NCBI RefSeq assembly: GCF_001544915.2 | Contig: NZ_FCOE02000037.1 | Location: 1-64,000, forward strand | Source: Caballeronia pedi | Lineage (GTDB): Bacteria; Pseudomonadota; Gammaproteobacteria; Burkholderiales; Burkholderiaceae | Length of the DNA: 64,000 nt | Reading direction: 5' to 3' | Shown: in pieces, positions 8,189-16,301 of the stretch | How the letters are laid out: the number at the start of each line of letters is the position of its first letter | Position numbering within the stretch: position 1 is the stretch's first letter | Notes under the pieces: model-generated | Told to the model about the DNA's origin: nothing | Seen by the model: only the letters and a program-made list of their open reading frames with translations | The model's database searches: none | Position numbers and translations under genes: made by a program

Positions 8189-8442
8189 ATGGGACCCATG
8201 CGCTGAACAATATGGCAATCTATCAAGAAAGCAAGTACGTAACCGTCCTTAAACACATTGCGTTCGATGCGCTTCACGCGGCCGGATCGCGCGCACCTCA
8301 TTCGGGCGTGTACCGATGCGAAGGATGCGGCGTGAATGAGGTGGCAACATCGGGACACCCGCTGCCGGCGCAAAGTCATCATCGACACAGCGGCTTGCAG
8401 GAAGGCACGATCAGATGGCGGTTGATCGTGGCGACCCGTTAG
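8185..8442 (+). CDS. small protein with zinc-ribbon-like CxxC motif
   Basis: The frame from 8185 overlaps the previous stop by four bases (ATGA), typical of coupled translation. The ATG at 8212 is an alternative. The 85-residue product contains GVYRCEGCGVNEV followed by HPLPAQSHHRH and RWRLIV. The CxxC and the HH/H cluster could together bind zinc. Similar short proteins, with the same order of CxxCG, PLP-x-Q-x-HH and RW-x-L-V, are frequent in Burkholderiaceae as hypothetical proteins. Function is unknown. Its place in a chemoreceptor operon may be meaningful or incidental. A terminator follows at 8481. Confidence 0.65.
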   Translation: MNGTHALNNMAIYQESKYVTVLKHIAFDALHAAGSRAPHSGVYRCEGCGVNEVATSGHPLPAQSHHRHSGLQEGTIRWRLIVATR

Positions 8443-8480
8443 GGCCTGCGGAGAGAAGCGCAGCACGCATCAGGAAAAGG

Positions 8481-8506
8481 AAAAGCCGCCCTCAGGCGGC
8501 TTTTTA
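8481..8506. terminator. bidirectional Rho-independent terminator
   Basis: AAGCCGCC (8483-8490), loop CTCA and GGCGGCTT are followed by T on the plus strand and preceded by A, so it can end both the chemoreceptor operon and the convergent PAS-GGDEF gene. Confidence 0.85.
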
Positions 8507-8524
8507 TAGACTGCGCAAGGATGC

Positions 8525-9874
8525 TCAAGGCAGGATGAAAGTCGTCGTCTCCGATGACAAGCTTTCCGCCGAAAAGCACACCTGATTCTTGCCGTACTGC
8601 TTTGCTTCGTACATGGCGCGATCCGCTGCGTTCAGCATCGCGACAGGACTTGTGGGCCGGTCCATGAGGAAACTCACGCCAATGCTGCACGATGTAGTCA
8701 GTTCGATGCGGTCGAGCAAAATCGGCCGCGAGCACGCGGAAAGCAGCCGTTCGACGATGCCTCGACAATGTTCCGCCGATTGCACGCCCGGCAGGATCGC
8801 GATGAACTCGTCGCCGCCGATTCGAGCAAGAAAGTCTCCCTCACGCAGCGACTGACTCAAGCGCTCGCCAATGGCCGCGAGAAAGCGGTCACCGGTGTCG
8901 TGCCCTTGCGTATCGTTGATCAGTTTGAATCCGTCGAGATCGATAAAAGCGAGCGCGAACGTTTCGTTTGTCCGAACGCATTGCTCGATGAATGCTTCGA
9001 GCTTTGTTACGAGCGAGCGCCGATTCGGCAATCCCGTCAGCGCATCGCGATAAGCAGCCGCTTCGAGTTGCTTCTGCTTTTCTCTCAGCTCGGTCACATC
9101 GGCAATGAGAAAGATAAAGCTCTCGATCATCGCTTCGTTCGCCTTGACAGCCGTCACTGTGACCAGCGCAACGAAGGAGTCGCCATGCTTCTTTCGCCCC
9201 GTACTTTCGATGCGCAAATGTTCGGTCGTGCCGGAGAGCAGAATGGCTGAAAACTCCGCGATGCCATCTTCGCTTTTCAAAAACGATTCGAAGGAACAGC
9301 CCAACGCTTCGTTTCGAGCGAAGCCCGTCGTCGAACAGAACGCGTCGTTGACCTCGACGATTCGCCCTTGATGATCGGTGATGGCAATCGCCTCGCTGGA
9401 ATATGTGAAGACGTTGGAAGCCTTGAGCAAACGCTTGTGAGCCAGCTTTTGAAAGGTGATGTCCCGCGCGATTTTCGAAGCGCCGATGATTGCGCCCTCG
9501 CCGTTCCGGACGGGCGAAACCGTCACGGAAACATCGACCTTGCCGCCGTCTTTACGTATCCGCGTCGTATCGAAGTGATCGATCCGCTCGCCTCTTATTA
9601 CCCGCGCCAGAATCATGTGTTCTTCTTCGAGACGGTCGGGAGGAATGAGGACCAGTACCGGCCGGCCGACGATCTCGTCCTGCTCGTAGCCGAAGATGGC
9701 GCGCGCACCGTTGTTCCATGTGCGGATGATTCCATCGAGCGTTTTGGCGACGATGGCGTCTTCCGAAGAGTCGATGATGGCTTCCGCGAGATGAAGCGAG
9801 GTAGTCTGATCGAAGCTGTCGATGAAACTTCCGGCAGCGATGGTGGAATGGGCTTCAGTCTCGAAATTTCTCAT
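8525..9874 (-). CDS. PAS-PAS-GGDEF diguanylate cyclase
   Basis: The 449-residue soluble protein has a PAS domain (about 29-140, with the TWNNGARAIFGY core), a second PAS (about 150-265, VEVNDAFCSTTGF) and a C-terminal GGDEF domain. The active-site loop RIGGDEF is intact, so it should make c-di-GMP from two GTP. The inhibitory I-site RxxD (REGD) lies exactly five residues before GGDEF, which predicts product inhibition. No membrane helix or signal is seen, so it senses a cytoplasmic cue, possibly redox or a small ligand through the PAS domains. It is the last gene of a minus-strand series running flhD, flhC, PilZ, GGDEF. Confidence 0.93.
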   Translation of the reverse strand: MRNFETEAHSTIAAGSFIDSFDQTTSLHLAEAIIDSSEDAIVAKTLDGIIRTWNNGARAIFGYEQDEIVGRPVLVLIPPDRLEEEHMILARVIRGERIDHFDTTRIRKDGGKVDVSVTVSPVRNGEGAIIGASKIARDITFQKLAHKRLLKASNVFTYSSEAIAITDHQGRIVEVNDAFCSTTGFARNEALGCSFESFLKSEDGIAEFSAILLSGTTEHLRIESTGRKKHGDSFVALVTVTAVKANEAMIESFIFLIADVTELREKQKQLEAAAYRDALTGLPNRRSLVTKLEAFIEQCVRTNETFALAFIDLDGFKLINDTQGHDTGDRFLAAIGERLSQSLREGDFLARIGGDEFIAILPGVQSAEHCRGIVERLLSACSRPILLDRIELTTSCSIGVSFLMDRPTSPVAMLNAADRAMYEAKQYGKNQVCFSAESLSSETTTFILP

Positions 9875-9928
9875 CTGCTTTCCTGTTGCGCGGTTCTCGA
9901 CACGTCGTTTCGATACGCCGTCGCTCGA

Positions 9929-10837
9929 TCAATTCGGGGCGGGGTTGAGGCTCGTTGCAATGTCGAAAATATAGTTCTGCAGGCTCGCCCTCTCTTGATC
10001 GGAGAGTCCTTGCAACTCGACGCCGAAGACCCTGTGTTGCGCGCTCCTGACCGACGCGTTTCTGACGATGCCTGTCAGCATGAGCGACGGTCCGAAGCCG
10101 TCGCCAGCCGGCAATCTCAGCGAAATCCGAAAATGCTCGCCAACCATCAGATCCGCTTCCGGCACGGAAATACCCATTCCACCGATGCTCAGATTGACGA
10201 TGGTCGCATCGAATCCGGCCGTCGTCATGTCGTTCCGGATGACGCGTGCATTGAGATCGACATCGACGCGAAGATGGCGCCGGAATATCTGACGCGTCGC
10301 CTGAACCGGAAGATCGATGTGGAGGATATCGAAAGGTTCGAGTACGCGAGCCTGCACGCGACTGTGGAACATGTAGATATAGCGGCCGACGACAATCTTT
10401 CCCTTGACCTCGGCACCCGGCTGAAAGGCATCCGCGCACTGCGGGACTGTGACCAGCAAGCTTTGCCCTTTCAACGTGCCCACGAAGTTCACGCTGAAAG
10501 ACACGTCTTCTTGCCTTCTCACGCTCAAAAGAAAGAATTCAGGACCCCGCGTGAAAGCCGGGAACGTCGTGACGACCGGACCCTGCGAGCGGCTCTCGCG
10601 CGACTGAGTACGCGCGTTGGTGTTAAGAATGCCGAATACCGGTCCATTCTGAATACCGCGATATTCCCCGCGCATCTCATGCCTGAACGCCTTCATTTCG
10701 ATAAGGCGATCTATCTGATCCTGCTTCTGAATCACATAGCCTCGTCCAAGCAGAAGATCTCCGGAGACGGAATAGATCGGAAATTGCAAAGGAACGCCGA
10801 CACTCAGATCGGCGCAGGAAACTCTAACTCGGGCCAT
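9929..10837 (-). CDS. PilZ-domain c-di-GMP receptor, YcgR-like flagellar brake
   Basis: The 302-residue protein has an N-terminal YcgR-type domain and a C-terminal PilZ domain. The PilZ signature is complete: FRRHLRV supplies the RxxxR motif and VNLSIGGMGI the (D/N)xSxxG motif, both needed to bind c-di-GMP. YcgR proteins slow or bias the flagellar motor when c-di-GMP is high. The gene lies between flhC and the PAS-GGDEF cyclase on the same strand, so the locus places flagellar master control, a c-di-GMP maker and a receptor side by side. The start ATG has only a weak ribosome-binding site. Confidence 0.88.
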   Translation of the reverse strand: MARVRVSCADLSVGVPLQFPIYSVSGDLLLGRGYVIQKQDQIDRLIEMKAFRHEMRGEYRGIQNGPVFGILNTNARTQSRESRSQGPVVTTFPAFTRGPEFFLLSVRRQEDVSFSVNFVGTLKGQSLLVTVPQCADAFQPGAEVKGKIVVGRYIYMFHSRVQARVLEPFDILHIDLPVQATRQIFRRHLRVDVDLNARVIRNDMTTAGFDATIVNLSIGGMGISVPEADLMVGEHFRISLRLPAGDGFGPSLMLTGIVRNASVRSAQHRVFGVELQGLSDQERASLQNYIFDIATSLNPAPN

Positions 10838-10890
10838 GTTCTAATCAATGAATTTCTTGAGGCGCCACGGTAATCGAGAGCAACGCCGAC

Positions 10891-11487
10891 TCAGGCCGGC
10901 ATCGCCTCGAGCTCGCTTATGCGATCGGGCCGTCCCTTTCCCGCGCGTGCCGGAGGATGGCAAATGCCGCAAACGTAGTTGGGCTTCAGCTCGAGCTTAT
11001 GAGCAACGAACTGCCCTTGGCAACACGTGCAACGGCACGATTCGAGCACGTCGCACTCGATGAATCGCAGCAACGTCCAGGCACGGGTAAAACTCAGAAG
11101 AGGTTCGCGATCCGTGCTCGACGTGTGTTCCAGATAGAGTCGATAGGCGCTCAACATCGCTTCGATGCGCTCCACTTGCGCGGTTTCGAGCAGGAAGCGA
11201 TAGAACGAATAAAACAGCGATGCGTGAATGTTCGGCCGCCACGTCAGGAACCAGTCTTCCGAAAAGGGCAACATGCCCTTCGAAGGCGACACGCCCTTCA
11301 GTTCCTTATAAAGGCGGATCAGGCGATCGCGCGACAAGGTCGTCTCCGTTTCGAGCACTTGAACGCGCGCGCCGAAATTAATCAGACTGATGGCGAGTTG
11401 GGTCTGGTGCGCTTCATTCAGCAAACTTTTCTGTACAAGCTCCGACGTATCCTTCGTTTTCTTCAGACATGGATGAGTCCGGCTCAT
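10891..11487 (-). CDS. flhC: flagellar transcriptional regulator FlhC
   Basis: The 198-residue protein matches FlhC, the DNA-binding partner of FlhD in the FlhD4C2 complex that switches on class II flagellar genes. The C-terminal zinc site is visible as CTCC followed by VCGIC, giving two Cys pairs. The N-terminal part (SLINFGARVQVLETET, then LSRDRLIRLYKEL) is the FlhC helical core. Its start overlaps the flhD stop by four bases (ATGA), showing tight coupling. motA, motB and che genes, which usually follow flhDC in Burkholderia, are absent here. This may therefore be a second, diverged flhDC or a relocated one. Confidence 0.92.
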   Translation of the reverse strand: MSRTHPCLKKTKDTSELVQKSLLNEAHQTQLAISLINFGARVQVLETETTLSRDRLIRLYKELKGVSPSKGMLPFSEDWFLTWRPNIHASLFYSFYRFLLETAQVERIEAMLSAYRLYLEHTSSTDREPLLSFTRAWTLLRFIECDVLESCRCTCCQGQFVAHKLELKPNYVCGICHPPARAGKGRPDRISELEAMPA

Positions 11488-11801
11488 TGAATCGACTCGA
11501 CGGGTTGCTGAACGAGCAAAAGCGCTGCCTGCATGTGGCTCATTTCGGCGTGTTTGGCGTGATGCGTGAGCGTCGAAAGAATTGCATGATCATCGAAGCG
11601 GAACCGGCACAGCATGATGTTGGAATCCGCAAGCTTCATCAGCTGTGCAGGCGTGATCATCGCGAGCACTTCTGCCACGTCTTTCCCGATGCCGAGACGC
11701 AACATCGCCTCGGCCAGATCGTCACGAATCATATTTTGCGCGAGCAGGAGGTAGGACAAGTTGACTTCCCGCAGCGCGTCGAGACGTTCGATGCTTTTCA
11801 A
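11484..11801 (-). CDS. flhD: flagellar transcriptional regulator FlhD
   Basis: The 105-residue protein is recognisable as FlhD from LREVNLSYLLLAQNMIRDD and from ITPAQLMKLADSNIMLCRFRFDD. FlhD forms the core ring of the FlhD4C2 master activator of flagellar genes. The likely start is a TTG at 11801, preceded by GAGG at good distance, and no nearer ATG is in frame. An FNR-type box lies about 90 bases upstream. If functional, it would put the flagellar cascade under oxygen control. Confidence 0.92.
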   Translation of the reverse strand: MKSIERLDALREVNLSYLLLAQNMIRDDLAEAMLRLGIGKDVAEVLAMITPAQLMKLADSNIMLCRFRFDDHAILSTLTHHAKHAEMSHMQAALLLVQQPVESIQ

Positions 11802-11862
11802 AATAACCTCATAGTAATTCGCTCAATCAGCCTGATTCCGCGTCGCCCAACGGATTGACCAC

Positions 11863-11904
11863 ATGATATTGAGATAAGGCAACGGTGATATTGAGCGCAA
11901 TCAA
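11863..11904 (-). promoter_or_regulatory. FNR box and -10 of the flhDC promoter
   Basis: TTGAGCGCAATCAA (11891-11904) fits TTGAT-N4-ATCAA in 9 of 10 positions. On the minus strand TATCAT (11868-11863) is a good -10. It gives a start near 11856 with the box centred at -41.5, a class II FNR-activated arrangement. Confidence 0.6.
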
Positions 11905-11955
11905 AAATGAACTATCGTTCACCCTGTTCCGGATCGTCGCCGATCCGTTTTAGAG

Positions 11956-14010
11956 TCAGATTTCCGAAACAAGGCTGCGCCTCGCCGACTGATAGCTTTC
12001 GCTGCCGACACCGTGTTGAGCAAACGCTTCGAGCAACGCGTCTTTCGCGGGCGATCGCGAGACCGAGGGGAGAATGCAATCGAGCGCGATGGCGGAATCC
12101 GGGAACAAACACACCGACATCGAACTGCGAACCTCCGAATGCAGATGCAGTGTTTCTTCCCAGATCAAAAGACGCGCGAGTTTGCCCAGCCGGCTGACAG
12201 GCTGACCGGTCTGCAACATCGCAGCGTTCGTGTTCATCCACAAGGACATCTGCTCGGCCGGCATCGGACGCGCGATTCCATAACCCTGAACGAAATCCGC
12301 GCCGAGAATGACGAGTGCCTCGACGAGGCCTTTATCTTCGACGCCTTCCACGACAACAGTCTTTCCAAGCGAATGCGCGAGCCGCGTCAACTGATAAATG
12401 AAACGCAGCATGTCGGAATTGTCGTTGCCATCTAGACGCACGATCTCCTTGTCGATCTTGATGCAATCGAACGGCAGCACTCTCAGCCGGTTCAGGCTGC
12501 TGTGTCCCGCGCCTAGATCGTCCTGCGCAAGGATGACGCCGAGCCCCTTGTATTTGAGGATGCCTTGAAGAGAACGCTCGCGCTGCAACTCCTCCGTCTC
12601 GAGCACTTCGAGCGTGAGCGTGGCCGGATCGCATGCGTGTCTTGACAGCACGTTCCGTGTCGCGTCGAAGTAGCGCGGGTCATTGAGTCCGCTCGGTGGG
12701 AGATTGACGGAAAGGTCCAGTTCGATGCCTTCCTTAAGCCAGCTATTCCGTTGCGCCAGGGCTTGCTCCAGCCCCCGCACAAAGAGCTCGTACATATCGT
12801 CGCGCGAGAAGGTCGGAAGGAACTGGGCGGGCGCGAGCAAGCGATGCCCGTCGTGCAAGCGGGCGAGCGCCTCGACCTTGGCAACCTCCCGTGTCCTCAG
12901 ATTCAGGATCGGCTGGAAGTGCATCTGCAAGCCGTCGGCGCGCAGCAGTTCGCTCCACCGCTGCCTGACCGAAAAGGGCACGGTGCGCGTGCCGCCCTCG
13001 ACGTGTTCGATGCGGGTTATCGCGAGGCCGAGCAGTGTCTGCACGAGCGCGATGAAATCGTGCTGATCGCCGCCCGCAAATCCGCCGGGCAACGCACTAT
13101 AAAGGCACAGCACGGCTCGCGGGACTTCGCCTATCGGGCTGAGTGGAATCGCGGCAAGAGAGCGAAAGCCATGTTCGCCAAGAAGCTTTCGCCAAGGCGC
13201 GACGTGCCGGTCGGTGACGATGTTGATCACGCGCGCCGTTGCGCCGGTCCGGAAGGCGACGCCAATCGGGCCTTGGCCCAACCGGTCGTTCTCATGCTTC
13301 AGTACGCCCAAGCCTTCGGCCTCGATGGCCTGCAGATAGTCCGGCAGACGCGCGCCGCCGACTGCCTCCCAGCGAAAGCGCCCATCCGCGTCGGGACGCC
13401 CGACCGCACAGCCAGCTATTTCCTCAAGCTGGGCGATGGCCTGCACGACGCCATCGACCAGACTCGCATAGCTGTCCACTTCAGAGGTAATACGGATGAT
13501 GGACAGCAACAGTTCGGAACGCGCGCTTTGCACCTCCTTGTAAACCTCGGCTTGAATGGCGAGATCGCGTGCAAAACGCAGAGTCAGTATTGTCAGTGCC
13601 TCGCCGTGGCTATCCGGATCGATCTCGCTGCAGATCGCGCTCTCAAAGACCGCACGGCTGTGAACGAGATTCTCGTGATCGAGTCCGAGCGTCGCATGGA
13701 TGCGGCCGATTCGCAGCGCCATTGTGCGATGATCGGCCGCCGTGAGGTCGGGATTTGCGAGCCTGAGCACGTTTCGGATTTGCTGCGCTTCGAGGTGCGC
13801 GAGCTCGGAATCCGAAAGCCGCTCCAGAATGCGCCTCGACTCGGGCAGGCCGGCGAGCATCGAATAGAAGCGATTGACCACCCGCGACGCGCTGTCGGAC
13901 AACGCGGACGTCAGCGATGTCAGCGCGCGTCGATGCGCCTCTCCGTAGATCGAAAATTCTTCATCTGTCGGGTGAGCCCCGGCGGTCTGCGAGGCAAGGC
14001 GGTTTAGCAT
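11956..14010 (-). CDS. globin-coupled GAF-EAL phosphodiesterase (putative oxygen sensor)
   Basis: The 684-residue protein begins with a helical domain (about 20-160) that reads like a globin-coupled sensor. The segment IGRIHATLGLDHENLV resembles the F-helix with the haem-ligating His. A GAF domain follows (about 180-320), then an EAL domain (about 350-585) and a C-terminal extension of about 95 residues that I cannot name. EAL catalytic features are present: KVEALARL, an Asn in VNLPPSG, the DD pair in LAQDDLGAGHSS, the Lys in IKIDKE, VEGVED and the QGYG loop. It should therefore hydrolyse c-di-GMP. Haem binding is inferred from motif resemblance only. The gene lies just upstream of flhDC. Confidence 0.82.
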   Translation of the reverse strand: MLNRLASQTAGAHPTDEEFSIYGEAHRRALTSLTSALSDSASRVVNRFYSMLAGLPESRRILERLSDSELAHLEAQQIRNVLRLANPDLTAADHRTMALRIGRIHATLGLDHENLVHSRAVFESAICSEIDPDSHGEALTILTLRFARDLAIQAEVYKEVQSARSELLLSIIRITSEVDSYASLVDGVVQAIAQLEEIAGCAVGRPDADGRFRWEAVGGARLPDYLQAIEAEGLGVLKHENDRLGQGPIGVAFRTGATARVINIVTDRHVAPWRKLLGEHGFRSLAAIPLSPIGEVPRAVLCLYSALPGGFAGGDQHDFIALVQTLLGLAITRIEHVEGGTRTVPFSVRQRWSELLRADGLQMHFQPILNLRTREVAKVEALARLHDGHRLLAPAQFLPTFSRDDMYELFVRGLEQALAQRNSWLKEGIELDLSVNLPPSGLNDPRYFDATRNVLSRHACDPATLTLEVLETEELQRERSLQGILKYKGLGVILAQDDLGAGHSSLNRLRVLPFDCIKIDKEIVRLDGNDNSDMLRFIYQLTRLAHSLGKTVVVEGVEDKGLVEALVILGADFVQGYGIARPMPAEQMSLWMNTNAAMLQTGQPVSRLGKLARLLIWEETLHLHSEVRSSMSVCLFPDSAIALDCILPSVSRSPAKDALLEAFAQHGVGSESYQSARRSLVSEI

Positions 14011-14100
14011 GGCGTGCTTTCCTCTTTATATTTTTGGCGCTACAGATTCAGCTTGCGGTTGAATCGCATCTCGAGACAAAGGGCGCGGAATCGCTCGGCG

Positions 14101-14439
14101 TTACGTCGCCGCTTTCTTGCCGAGGGTGCCGAGAAAATAGTTGATCTCACTCAGGAACGCGGTCTGCGCGCCTGCAGGAAATACGTTGTCGTCCGTCATT
14201 TCAAGAACGCGCTCGATCCGTGTTCTGAAACTGCGCTCGATGTCCGCGCGCATACTGAGGGGGAAATGTGTCAGGAGCGCCTGACAGAGTTCGCGTATCA
14301 CGATCATGCGCACGCCGTAGTCGAGCAACGCGTTGCCCTGGACCGTCGAGAGTTGCGAATACGCTTCATTGATCGCTGTTTCCGGAGCGGCTGTCTGCAT
14401 GGTTTGACTCAATAAGGAAAATTCTTCGAGACGCGTCAT
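14101..14439 (-). CDS. small chemoreceptor-linked protein (paralogue of 7823-8188)
   Basis: The 112-residue helical protein starts seven bases after the stop of the chemoreceptor at 14447-16057. ATG 14400 is an alternative start. Its C-terminal 75 residues share the spaced pattern GN, V-x-RE-x2-Q-x-L, R-x3-E-x2-F-x2-R-x-ER-x-L, DD, P, L-x-E, L-x2-L with the protein behind the first receptor. Both copies being locked behind a receptor gene argues for a physical or regulatory link with chemoreceptors. No named domain is recognised, and it is not CheW, CheD or CheX by motif. The next gene on this strand is the putative globin-EAL protein. Confidence 0.75.
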   Translation of the reverse strand: MTRLEEFSLLSQTMQTAAPETAINEAYSQLSTVQGNALLDYGVRMIVIRELCQALLTHFPLSMRADIERSFRTRIERVLEMTDDNVFPAGAQTAFLSEINYFLGTLGKKAAT

Positions 14440-14446
14440 TGCGCCG

Positions 14447-16057
14447 TCAGACCGTCTCGACGCCACCGAAAGACGTGGTCGCGGCATGCGGCGTGCTTCG
14501 TCGAGCCGGCCGATCCAATGCGTTCGATAGCTCGAATACGGCGACCGCATTCGTCATTTGCACCGCCGATTGCTCCAGCGACTGCGCAGCCGCAGCGGAT
14601 TGCTCCACGAGTGCCGCATTCTGCTGCGTGACGGAATCGATCTGACTGATCGCCTGATGGACCTGCTCGATCCCCTGACTCTGTTCCTCCGACGCTTCCG
14701 AAATCTCGCCCACGATTTCCGAGACTTGCTGAATGCCGCGGATCACTTGCGTCATCGCGGCGCCCACGACTTCCGCCTGTTCCACGCCGTTGCGCACGAG
14801 CGTGGCTGACGACTCGATCAGATCCTTAATCTCCTTCGCCGCAGCAGACGAGCGTTGAGCGAGCGCGCGCACCTCGCTTGCCACGACGGCGAAACCTCGT
14901 CCCTGCTCGCCCGCACGCGCGGCTTCGACGGCGGCATTGAGCGCCAGAATATTAGTCTGAAACGCGATGCTCTCGATGATCGTCGTGATCTCGGATATGC
15001 GCGTGGAACTGTCGCGGATATTGCCGATGATCTCGACCATCGTTTGCACCGCCGAGTTGCTGGAATTCGCTGTCTCGCGTGTGCTCGTGGCGAGCGTGTT
15101 CGCATGGCGCGCGTTGTCGGCGTTCTGCCGCACGGTTTGCGCGATCTGCGTCATACTGGCTGCGGTCTCTTCGAGGGACGACGCCTGCTCTTCGGTACGC
15201 GCCGACAGATCGATGTTGCCGCCCGCGATCTCGCGTGCCGAGATCGACACCGCCTCGCTCGACGACAGAATGCCGCGCACCGTCGTCGTGAGCTGATCGC
15301 TCATTCGCTTCATCGCATCGAGCAGCGGACGAAACTCGTTATGCGAATCGAACGCGATCGCGCGGCGCAGATCGCCCGCCGCGATCGCATTCGCAACTTG
15401 CACGGACTGTCCCAACGGCGTGGCAATCGCCTTCGACAGATACACCGACGTGCCGATCGCAATGACGACGCCAACACTGACGATCAGCCCGAGAACCCAC
15501 ATCAACTGGCCGTTCATCGCCGCGCTCTCCGCAGCGAAGTTCTTCGCCTGGTCGACGTTGAGCTGGACATCCTGACTGATCAGGTCGGTCAGGCGATCAC
15601 CGAGCGATGCGAGCGTATTTCTCTGGAATGCCGCACTGGCCTGAAAATCACCCTTTTCGATCAGCGCCTGCTCTTCTTGCACGGCGGCGCGGAACTGCTT
15701 CAGTTGCGTTTCGATGTTCTCGGCAATGGCCCGCTCGTCATCGCTCGACACCCCGTTCGGGTAATAACTCGACCAGGCATTTTCGATCGCGGACAGAGCA
15801 TCCCGGACCTTCGAGGTTTGCTGCGCTTCCTGTGTGGCTTGAATCATCCACAGCACGCGGCGCGTATTGAGCACATTGGCGCGAACGCCGGCGAGCTGAC
15901 TGATCGGCACAGTATTGCCGGAATAGGATGCCTGCATGTTGTCGCTCTGTTTCGACATGCCGTAAAGGCCGAAGAGACCGAGCGTGAGCATGAGTGCGAC
16001 GGCAATGCCGAACGCAAGCATCATCCGGAAGCGGATCGTGTGGAGAAAGTGATTCAT
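14447..16057 (-). CDS. methyl-accepting chemotaxis protein
   Basis: The 536-residue receptor has a first membrane helix (about 10-32), a periplasmic four-helix-bundle domain, a second membrane helix (about 185-208), HAMP, and a cytoplasmic coiled coil. The conserved tip reads FQTNILALNAAVEAARAGEQ. It is a close relative of the receptor at 6097-7806, but it ends GGVETV without the xWxxF tether. It would therefore rely on other receptors for efficient methylation. A perfect FNR box lies about 135 bases upstream. The periplasmic ligand is unknown. Control by oxygen suggests a role in energy or redox taxis, by inference. Confidence 0.92.
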   Translation of the reverse strand: MNHFLHTIRFRMMLAFGIAVALMLTLGLFGLYGMSKQSDNMQASYSGNTVPISQLAGVRANVLNTRRVLWMIQATQEAQQTSKVRDALSAIENAWSSYYPNGVSSDDERAIAENIETQLKQFRAAVQEEQALIEKGDFQASAAFQRNTLASLGDRLTDLISQDVQLNVDQAKNFAAESAAMNGQLMWVLGLIVSVGVVIAIGTSVYLSKAIATPLGQSVQVANAIAAGDLRRAIAFDSHNEFRPLLDAMKRMSDQLTTTVRGILSSSEAVSISAREIAGGNIDLSARTEEQASSLEETAASMTQIAQTVRQNADNARHANTLATSTRETANSSNSAVQTMVEIIGNIRDSSTRISEITTIIESIAFQTNILALNAAVEAARAGEQGRGFAVVASEVRALAQRSSAAAKEIKDLIESSATLVRNGVEQAEVVGAAMTQVIRGIQQVSEIVGEISEASEEQSQGIEQVHQAISQIDSVTQQNAALVEQSAAAAQSLEQSAVQMTNAVAVFELSNALDRPARRSTPHAATTSFGGVETV

Positions 16058-16163
16058 CGCAATTGGTTCAAGCTCCAGACGGTACTCGGCAGCTGCTCCG
16101 CATGAAGGAGCCGGCGAGTGACGTGAAGACTTCGGGCAAAGGTAGGCTTCTCAATAGCGACGA

Positions 16164-16205
16164 ATGCTAACCGCGCTTCGCAGGATGAACGTTGATCGCG
16201 ATCAA
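16164..16205 (-). promoter_or_regulatory. perfect FNR box and -10 of chemoreceptor 2
   Basis: TTGATCGCGATCAA (16192-16205) matches the FNR consensus at all ten defined positions. On the minus strand TAGCAT (16169-16164) is at the -10 position. It sets the start near 16157, with the box at -41.5, identical in spacing to the flhD promoter. Confidence 0.7.
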
Positions 16206-16301
16206 TTTTGAGACAACCACGAAATTGATCGTTTCAGCATGTCATCGCACTGGGTGTACGCGGCGCATTCCTGATCGATTGCGCAGGGATACGCGGCCGG
16301 A

